64,000 nt of DNA, from positions 6,182,501-6,246,500 of the forward strand of contig OX344750.2 of the NCBI GenBank assembly GCA_947034885.2, in the 5' to 3' direction. The notes under the pieces were generated by a model. The model did no database searches. It saw only the letters and a program-made list of their open reading frames with translations, and was not told the origin of the DNA. Positions 21,201-29,053 of this stretch are shown here, piece after piece. The DNA comes from Thuidium tamariscinum. Its lineage: Eukaryota > Streptophyta > Bryopsida > Hypnales > Thuidiaceae. A program made the translations under genes and the position numbers. The first letter of the stretch is position 1; the number at the start of each line of letters is the position of its first letter.

Positions 21201-22767
21201 TAGTGAGACGAGAAGAAAAACTTATGCTATCCTCGAGTCGAAGATGAAAATATAGAAACATTTATCGATACTAGAGGGATGATAAAACAACTTGTGTTAT
21301 CTTCGAGTCGAAGATAAAAGTATGAACAAACTTACCGCGTACGTGGTTGCGTTGAATGTGGATCTGTTGCCTCGCTTCTCTGGTTCGGATTCTATGGCAG
21401 TTGGTCGCTTTGCTGCTCCCCAGATCTGTCTGCAAGAGAAGATCTGGTTCCCCCAGGTTGGCTGACTATGTCGGAGATGGTTCGTCTTGTTATACCAACT
21501 GGATATCTCCGTGAGTTTTTCGGCGTTCAAGGTCCACACAATTGTCGCTTCCCATGTTTGCAACTCCTTTTTTCGTTCCTCACAGACCCCGCCTTGTTGG
21601 AGTTGCTTGGACGCGGTTACACTGTGTTGCCCATTGATGATATAAAAATTCCCATTCTTGATTTCGTCCCAACTTTTGGGACATTCTCTAAGAAGGGCTT
21701 TGTTCTGATCCATTGGTGTGAGGCAAATCGTCTGACGCTGTTTCGCGTCCCCGAGATTAATCAGCTGCTCCCGGACATCGTCAACAATAGTTTTCTCCAA
21801 CTTCCTGATCACATATTTCGGCCTTGCAAGGAAGCATTGGTCGATGGAGACCTCGAACGTCTGCGGCTCAAAAATGAAGCATTCCTTACATTTTTCCCAG
21901 AAACTCTTCTGGTAAATGCCTGCAACCTCAAACTTCTTGATGGGCTCAGCGTCTTTAGTACTCCCCATCAGTACAGTTGTCAAAGCAGAACCAGAGCTAC
22001 CAGCTACTGTTTCTCGCCCTGCCACGCTTGGTTTAGGGCGCTTTGCACTCATCTCCCCGGGTCCAGGTGCTGTGGGTTTCCTCTTCTGAGGTTCAGCGCG
22101 ACCTCGTCCCCTTCCACTACCACGACTGCCTGACGTCCCTCGTCCTGCTGATGGAGTCTGAGTTGGTTGTTGGGACTCCTTCCTCTTCTTAGTCTGTGCA
22201 CGGGAGGAAGTGGGTTGTTTCTCAACGCTTGAGAGTGCATGCTTCTCTAGTCTTCGGAATAGAAGGTTCATGTGCCTCGCCATAGACACAGCGTCATTTT
22301 GTACCCATGGGTGGAATTTCCCGCTCAGCTCATCTCCTAGAGCGTTGTGGCTTCCTTCTTGCAGCGACTTGATGAGCTCGTCGAAGTTGAAGACTGCTCT
22401 TTCATCCTCATCATAGAGGACGATTGAGTGCGTGTGGCTCAGCTCGTCGCCATGGTTGTTGATGGCTTGGAGTGTGACGACAATGAAATGTTTCTGATGT
22501 TCCTCTATCAGAGACACTTTCTCATTGAGATTCCAGGTCACATACAGACCAGAACCTTTCACTTTGTAGCGAAGGTGGACGTAATCCTTAAATCTATTGA
22601 CTCCGAATGTCCAGGAATCAACTACGGACTTAAACTGCCATAGTTCTCCATAGAGGTCTTCCATTTCTGTGATGAAGGATCCATCACCAATCCACATGTT
22701 GAATGGCTCAAGGAAGGGGAGAGTAGCTGAGTAGTCGTACCCGTCGTTGCCCACCATCTTGGACAGT
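18247..22767 (-). CDS. ParB-like/methyltransferase-like fusion with acidic coiled-coil tail
   Basis: Predicted exons in phase: 22767-21336 (GTAAGT donor), 21159-19834, and 19635-18247. The earliest clear Met is at 22757. Counting from it, residues 1-190 are an unrecognised domain. Residues 190-240 are a basic RG-rich linker with nuclear-signal-like KKRK. Residues 315-430 resemble the ParB/sulfiredoxin fold, with FYIINGQHSVTAS in place of the usual G-x-HR-x-A motif. Residues 700-930 resemble an N4/N6 DNA methyltransferase: SHTWPY sits where DPPY is expected, and ENVLSVYAGSKFLLAAK spliced to LCGMFCYAVEDR matches the glycine-motif end. The tail is acidic and coiled-coil. Two TAG codons at 19438-19440 and 18619-18621 interrupt one otherwise open frame, so the tail may be lost, spliced around or decayed. 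A nuclear DNA-binding role is inferred, and catalytic activity is doubtful because both key motifs are altered. Confidence 0.6.
18502..18688. repeat. Two 21-bp palindromes embedded in coding sequence
   Basis: Copies at 18502-18524 (ATTATCCTCGA core) and 18668-18688 lie in the tail frame of the ParB/methyltransferase-like gene, where they encode DYPRVEDNP and TYLRGEDNS. A related but distinct inverted repeat is at 19504-19529 (ATAATTCGCC arms), encoding DNSPYQANY. Confidence 0.75.
19789..19809. repeat. 21-bp palindrome in an intron
   Basis: A perfect copy (arms TTATCTTCGA and TCGAAGATAA) in the intron between exons 21159-19834 and 19635-18247. Confidence 0.9.
21228..21317. repeat. Two 21-bp palindromes in one intron
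   Basis: An imperfect copy at 21228-21246 and a perfect one at 21297-21317, both inside the intron 21160-21335. The intron is under 180 bases, so palindromes make up about a quarter of it. Confidence 0.9.
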
Positions 22768-22813
22768 CTGTACAGTAATCCAGAAGCTCATGATCATCAA
22801 TACTCATAGAAAC

Positions 22814-23228
22814 TTATCTTCGACTCGAGGATAATTTTCTCTACTCAATTTATCATGAGGAGCTACACTACAATGAAGGAAATTTAGATGATCTATCGTT
22901 TTACATTTTTCCAGTCATGAATGGTTTCATATTTCTTTACTTCTGTTCTTGAATGGAAATACTTGAAAGCATACACGCTCTAGAAACTACAGACGTCTCC
23001 GGAATTTGTATCGTAATGTTACATTATCTTCGAGCCGAAGATGATTCTATAGTAGAAGGAAGTTGTGTTATATATTTGTGCTTGTATTCTTTGTAGGAAT
23101 ATCTGGTTGGCGTTATAATTAATTTGCTTTAGTAAGCGAGGTTTGCTTTCTGGTAACTGAGATTTAGATTCTTTGCCTTAAGTGCAAAACGGTCTATCGA
23201 CTTGTGGTTATCTTCGATTCGAAGATAA
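22814..23228. repeat. Three 21-bp palindromes upstream of the ParB-like exon
   Basis: Copies at 22814-22834, 23024-23044 and 23208-23228 are spaced about 200 bases apart. They lie in the presumed long intron between 23591 and 22767. The last is perfect and extends to 23 bases (GTTATC...GATAAC). Confidence 0.9.
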
Positions 23229-23364
23229 CTTTAAGGTGGAGGGTTAGTTGTTTTCCGTTCTGAGGAATTCTCGAGTGTACTGGTCATACTCATGGGAGCT
23301 ATGATTAATGTTAGGCAAGGTTATCAAGAATAAGGTTTATTAGAGCTGCATTTGGGCAGCTGGA

Positions 23365-23424
23365 ATGCTACTTTTATCTTCGCGTCGAAGATAAATATCT
23401 TCGACGCGAAGATAAAAGTAGCAT
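23365..23424. repeat. Dimer of palindromes forming a 60-bp perfect cruciform
   Basis: Two palindrome units (23374-23394 and 23395-23415) are arranged so that the whole 60 bases form 29-base inverted arms (23365-23393 and 23396-23424) separated by two A residues. No mismatches are seen in the arms. Confidence 0.92.
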
Positions 23425-23590
23425 GCAATAAGCAAAGTTCTGAGGGACTTGAACTACTTTTTCTGTAGGCTGAATCGTATTCAACAGTTGCACTGGTACT
23501 AAACCCTAATCCAGTGTGTTACTGTTGCTTTTCTGTGCATTTTTGTGTGTTCTGAGAAGTTAGAAATAAAATGAAGTGGAATGAACTTAC

Positions 23591-23949
23591 CTGCCAATTT
23601 CCTGCTTATGAGTTATCTGGTTTTGAGTTTGATGTGGAAGGCACTCTTGAACTTCAAGCTCTCTGGCGCCTGCATTACACACTGCAACTATGAGTACTTC
23701 TGTGTGAAGAATGTGACCACACTCGTGGAGTTCACGGAGGCCAACAGAGCAAAAAAACAACAGACCAATACCACAACTGAATCAAAGACAGTGTGCACTT
23801 CAGTATCACAGTAATCTCTGGAAGAAGACCGTCTGATGATCGTCCTTCCAGAATCCCTAAAACCCTAAACCCTAAGGTGCAGCATTACCCAAATTAGAAA
23901 TTAAAAACGAAAAGAATGCATTGAACGCAAGGAGGGGCTAGGGTTTACC
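23591..23949 (-). CDS. Candidate upstream exons of the ParB/methyltransferase-like gene
   Basis: Two open pieces on the minus strand fit in phase with the main gene. One ends at a GTAAAC donor at 23949 and reads LRTVEQAADLCRRFAFE. The other, 23721-23591, ends at a GTAAGT donor and reads CGHILHTEVLIVAVCNAGAR and onward to QEIG. Joining the second to exon 22767 gives QEIGRLSKMVGNDGYDYS. No ATG is visible in the first piece, whose frame is open only from 24026, so the true start is unknown. If these are untranslated, the protein begins at 22757. Confidence 0.4.
23858..23875. promoter_or_regulatory. Telo-box-like repeat
   Basis: aaaaccctaaaccctaa resembles the plant telo-box, which is common near transcription starts of plant genes. 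It lies in the putative first intron of the ParB-like gene. It is too short to be telomeric DNA. Confidence 0.4.
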
Positions 23950-24420
23950 TCAAAAGCAAAGCGCCTACAAAGATCTGCCGCTTGCTCAACAGTACGAAGC
24001 GTGAACCAAATGAAGACGATGACACTTCACAAGACAGAAAGTGCGCTCCAACCACGCGCTCCAACCAAGCGCTCCAACCAAACTCGAGAAATGACAAAAG
24101 TGGAGAAATGTGCGCAAAGGCCCAGATCAAAAACACCAGCGCGCCGGCAAATTTGTGTGCACAGCACTCACGCAATGCCGCACCCACCTCCGCCTCAAAA
24201 GATGAAACACAAACTTCACTAACAGAAGTGAAACAGAAGAGAACAAAACACAAACACGCGAAGCAGCACAAACACGCACAAGCGGCAATCACAATTCAGA
24301 GAAAATGGGAGCCACGACGATGTCGTGGTAAACCCTCGCGGCCACCGAAGGAGAACTTCGCGGGACCCTATAACCGCGGGAGTGGAGAGTCGGTACCCGT
24401 GCCCGAGACCTATAGCTGTA
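23950..24420 (-). promoter_or_regulatory. GC-rich island, likely 5' region of the minus-strand gene
   Basis: Base composition rises sharply here against AT-rich DNA on both sides. Open frames occur on both strands (for example plus 23982-24425), but their residue patterns look like compositional by-products. The position just upstream of the first candidate exon suggests a promoter/leader. No TATA box is clear. Confidence 0.4.
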
Positions 24421-27191
24421 TGTGATGGTGTTCTCAAAACAAGTTCAAGGTTTTTAGCCAAATGTTCATTTTTGGAAGATTTTTTCTGAATTTACAGTGA
24501 GGACATGAAGAAATTATGTAGCAATTGAGCGAAATTTAGCCAATTTTGGGATCACTGGTGTGTACCCCTTAATGGGTGTAGGGTTAAACCTAGAAAGTGT
24601 TTATCAAAAAATCACCATTTAACCCTTCAACGATTATGGGGTCACGAAGAAAACCATCTTTTATGCAACCATGGGAATCATTGGACATGTGAAATTCAAA
24701 AGTGCGCATTTGAAGTCAAGTATTTGTAGAAGATCTTTATTTTTTAATTGTATCTCTGTGGATGAGTGCCTGTAGTTTGCTCCTGCACTGCAGAATGTAC
24801 TCTCATTCTTTGACCATAGAACACCTTTGATGTTGTTTACGGTTTAGGGCATTCAGCCACTTCTAAAGATTAAAAGGCTTTTGCTGGCTACATTTCACTT
24901 TGGTTTTAAAGAAGGGATCAAATTACATTTCGTATCTTTCTTTGAAAATAACTTTATTCAATGACTATTCATTAAGGGAAAAAAATTATCTTCTTTCTTA
25001 GATCTTCTTGATGTCTTCCAACTATCTAGATAATTTTTATACTCTAATTGTTTTTTTATAATTTGAAGTTTAGTTGTACTAATATTGGGCCATATATAGT
25101 TCTTGCATTGCAATTCCCTTAGCTCAATGAAGAAGGGTTGGTGACCTTATAAATCCTACACATGAAATACCTGTGACATCATCTAATTATATCTAATAAA
25201 ACTAATATTCTTTTAAGATGAATATGTACCTTTGCTTCTGAAAGTAGACAATTCATTATAATTAAGTCTTTCATTTTATTTTATTTAAAAAAAAATTAAA
25301 GTACTTGCTGCCTTTATAAAGTTTTAGAAAGGTGCTCCTTTATATTAAAGCTATTTTTTTTAATTAATTGAATTTAAACTTCATACTGATTAGATGCAAT
25401 TTTGCAAAAAAAGAAAATCCTAATTCTTTTGTTTAAAGGCAATTGTTTGGAAAGAGAATGATTCTAACAATTTTGTACCAAAGAAGGTATTCCACATAAT
25501 TATATAGTGACAAACTAAGAAGTAAAAATTGTGCCTGGGCTTAGGGTGGCAATTGTAAATACTTTGTTTGAATGCACAATTTGACCTTTGATTATATTCA
25601 AACGGTTATTCACTTATTGTCCTTGTTAGCTTGTAGATATCTTATTGTTGTTGTTTTTTTTCATCAAAAAAGAAACATTTAATAAAGGCTATTAGTAATT
25701 TTCTTCTTCATATCATTTGTTCTTTGAGTATTTCCAAACTTATTGAGGTTTTTTTTGTCTTTGTTTTAGGGTACACTATAATCTTGTACTTTGTATGTTT
25801 TTGGGACTCTAAACAAATAGAAGCTATTGGGATTTGACTTTCTTTGCAAATGATTAGTATTAATGATACCACCGTAAACATGAACTACAAAATAATGTAG
25901 GAACTATAACAATTTAGAAGAAATAAAAATTCATACTTTTAGAAACTAAATTTGCAGGTATTCTTTAGGTTCAATCTCAAACATTTTACTTTCAATTACT
26001 CTTGACTGATGTTATTTAACAATGTAAGTTTTTAATATAAACTTCAATACTTATATGCAACAGTAGAAGAAAAGGTACATTTGGCTTGTAAAGATCGTTT
26101 TTACGAAATCATTGCTTATATTAAAGAGATATTTATTTTTGACATGTATGTAAATTTCACACTATAAAATATCTTCTCGCCACACAAGGGGTAATTATGA
26201 AATATAGTGAGGGATATATACCTTTGCTTGGAAAAAATAGTCTGTGAGCTGTACTTAGGACTTTCTATTGTAATACTTGTGATTTATTTTTGAACTATTC
26301 ATGTCTAAAGGATCAATTCATTTACAACCAATACAAGTTGTTTGAGTTCAGAAGGAGGCTTCTAGGAATTGTAAGGTCCCTCATGAATTCCTTGAGATTT
26401 AGGAATTTGAATTAGGGAATGATGTTATATTATTTTCTATTTAAAATTTTCAGCTAATCCTATACATTAAAAAAAATTAAGTGCATATTAATTTTATAAT
26501 TGGCATTGTGTACCTAAAGATTTATTTTTGAACTCCTAGGTGATTTTAGTGAACAACGTTGTAATTACAGAATACAAAGAGGACAAGTGGCCATCTTTAA
26601 TGAGGTCATTTAATGATTCAAAAGATATTATGTAACTACCATTTGTAAGCAATGTGTTTTTATTGGTGGCCAAGTATTTTACATGTTTAGGGTGGATTTT
26701 TTCTCCGTATGAACTTGGAAGGTAATGCTTCCTGCACATTTTTTTTTGAATCCCACCTATTTTCTTCTAACGTTTAGAGATTATAGTAAACGTCATCTTC
26801 TGCATCCTTTTTTTGGTAAAGTTAATTGATTCTATATATATTTCTTGGTTTAGGCCACCTAGTGTTAGGATTAGGGTTTAGGCAATAAATGGATAGCGAA
26901 ATTCTTGAAGTACTAATGTAATGTAGATCCTAAATTTGAAATGTAAGCCTCGAACCTTAAATTTGTAACTCCAAAACTATATTCTATACTTTATACGTGG
27001 AATTAAAAAAATCTTCCATATTAAATTTCTAGTAAAATAATTACATACATTTTGTTCAAAATTTGCATTGCCACATGCATTATCCCTTGTCCACATTTTG
27101 TTTTCAGAATGAGTGGTTTTGAAGAAAAAGAGAAAACGTCAAATTTAGAGATAACTATATGATGTGATGAATTCCAATTGTGGAAGAGCAT
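24421..27191. other. AT-rich central non-coding stretch of the transposon
   Basis: No gene is supported over about 2.8 kb. Near 24520-24560, the phrase gcgaaatttagccaatttt matches the right end of the hAT-like element at 47455-47825, so a relic of that family probably sits at about 24430-24560. No palindrome copies were seen in this stretch, in contrast to both sides. Confidence 0.5.
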
Positions 27192-27195
27192 TTAA

Positions 27196-27466
27196 GGTAG
27201 GTACACCCAAAAGCGCCACTTATTCATACTGAGCCTACTTCCTGCTATTAATTAGTTCAAATTTTTATGTAGTCTTGTTGGCAAGTGAAAGCATGTTCCA
27301 ACGCACCAAAGAACGCAGGATTTGGATACCGTATGCAAAAGTTATTAATAGTCAAAGTCTGTTTCTAAAAGCGCCATCTACAGTTTGGATACATGACTGA
27401 TTTTGGAAATGTATGTGCACTGTAGATGGCGCTTTTAGGAACAGGGCGCTTTTGGGTGTACCCACC
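27196..27466. mobile_element. TTAA-flanked miniature element with nested inverted repeat
   Basis: The 22-base inverted ends begin GGTAGGTACACCCAAAAGCG and are flanked by TTAA at 27192-27195 and 27467-27470, a duplication typical of piggyBac-like elements. A second, inner inverted repeat (AAAAGCGCCATCTACAGT at 27367-27384, inverted at 27419-27436) reuses the AAAAGCGCC word. It is non-coding and inserted inside the giant transposon. Confidence 0.75.
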
Positions 27467-27689
27467 TTAACAGTAAATTCCGTGGCCCGGAAGAAATGAT
27501 GGCTATCAGAGAAGCCTTCAAGTGAAATTCCCCTATTTATATGCTAAAGTGATCGACAAATTCTAAGATTCCAGTTCAATTAATATAAAGTTGTTGAGTA
27601 GGTTTCGTCAGCACCTTATAAAGGAGGGTAAGAATGTCAACTCCCCTTGAACCCCGCAGGTGCTTCTCCCCTGAGTCCGGGAAAACTTG

Positions 27690-27900
27690 AAAGTTTGAAA
27701 TCTCACTACCTTTGCCGCTCGTTTCATCCCGCCACTTCATTTGCATCGTCTCTCTCCCAGTGAGCACCACTCTTTCATTTCTTCCTCCGCTCGCCGCCTT
27801 CCTCTATCTTCATTCCGCCGCTGCCTTGCAACATTGCATCGCTTTCTTCTAGTTGACAGCTGCATTAGCGTGTCCACAGGTCTATTGTGCTTGGGTTCTT
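27690..27900 (+). other. Candidate 5' untranslated exon of the DUF7869 gene
   Basis: A GC-richer, pyrimidine-rich stretch typical of a plant leader precedes a GTAAGT donor at 27901. The matching acceptor (cttgcgcag) lies at 29052, one base before the ATG. If correct, the leader intron is about 1.15 kb and contains five palindromes. Confidence 0.45.
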
Positions 27901-28246
27901 GTAAGTTGAAGTACCTGATGTTAACTTTGTTGTAGTTTGTGATTCATATTTCATGTCCTGTCTGAATTCCAATGCATAAGCTTTGGCTATGTCGTAGTAG
28001 AGATGCATCCACAGTTGTGTTTGGTCACAGTTTCGATGAGTATGTCTTCTTTATCAATGTTTTAGTTTGTGCAATTATGTACTTCCCTTCAATTTTGATG
28101 TTTCAGTCAGTGTAATAGTCTTCTTCTACGGTATGCTGTACACATTGCGATTAGTGGAGCGCGAATTTTGCGCCGTAAAATTCGGAGCGGAGCCTTCTGT
28201 ACGCTGATTTCCGCGAAGAATAAAGAATTTGGGGTCACCCTGTACA

Positions 28247-29014
28247 TTATCTTCGAGTCGAAGATAATATTTTCAGTATTCTGTATTCGAGCATAATCAT
28301 GGTCAATAAGGGTGTTTTCTCGAACTTACAGATAATAACTAACATCCAAGATTTCGAGCCGATTAAATACATGGCAATTTTATATGGAGACCTTGGGTCT
28401 CAAAATAAGAATTATCTTCGATTCGAAGATAATTATACAACTTAATGTTCCATATGGAATAAGAATATAATGGGCAAGGTCATTCACAGATGTTTCTAAT
28501 AGATTTCAAAATTCTAACGCCTTCGAGAGTATTTGTTCTCAAATTACAGATATTACCGAACAAATAAATGTTGCCTTAAGTAATATGAAGCATAATTTTT
28601 CTCTTGAGATTTATTTTGGAGTATTATCTTCGACTCGAAGATATATCAACCATTCCAATTGTTGAAGTGATGAAGTGTCCGTAGGGTAGATTCGTTCGGA
28701 GTTATAACTAACCATTATAAAGAACTTACGCAGTCGTGATTAGAATTATTGGGTCCAGTAGAGATCCACATTTTATATTATCTTCGAATCGCAGATAAAT
28801 GTGAAGGTGAAAAATAGGCTCTTAATGAACGGAAAAACACAATAGAAGCTGATGTGTAGGTCCTATACGGATTGTTGTAATGTCAGGTACTCTGTTTTAT
28901 CTATTTTCTCATGAATAGGGATAATTCTTTCTATTCATTAATTTTGATCATGATATGTCATTGGCCCTGCTTGTGAGTGATGTTTAGAATACTTTATCTT
29001 CGAATTGAAGATAT
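28247..29014. repeat. Five 21-bp palindromes before the DUF7869 gene
   Basis: Copies lie at 28247-28267 (perfect), 28412-28432 (perfect, extended by AA/TT), 28624-28644, 28778-28798 (one arm mismatch) and 28994-29014. Spacing is about 150-220 bases, similar to the set at 22814-23228. The last is only 40 bases from the ATG. Confidence 0.92.
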
Positions 29015-29053
29015 CCTTTTCTGTATAAGTAATAAGGTTTCATCTTGCGCAGA

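Noticed and set aside
23858-23875. Possible interstitial telomere (ccctaaaccctaa)
   Set aside because: Only about two units; better read as a plant telo-box.
23982-24425. 147-codon plus-strand frame in the GC-rich island
   Set aside because: Low-complexity Lys/Gln/Asn-rich reading with no homology signal. The minus strand has splice donors and better protein-like segments here.
16300-29014. Palindrome set as a CRISPR-like array
   Set aside because: Irregular spacing, palindromic rather than directional repeats, some inside exons, and a plant nuclear context without cas-like genes.
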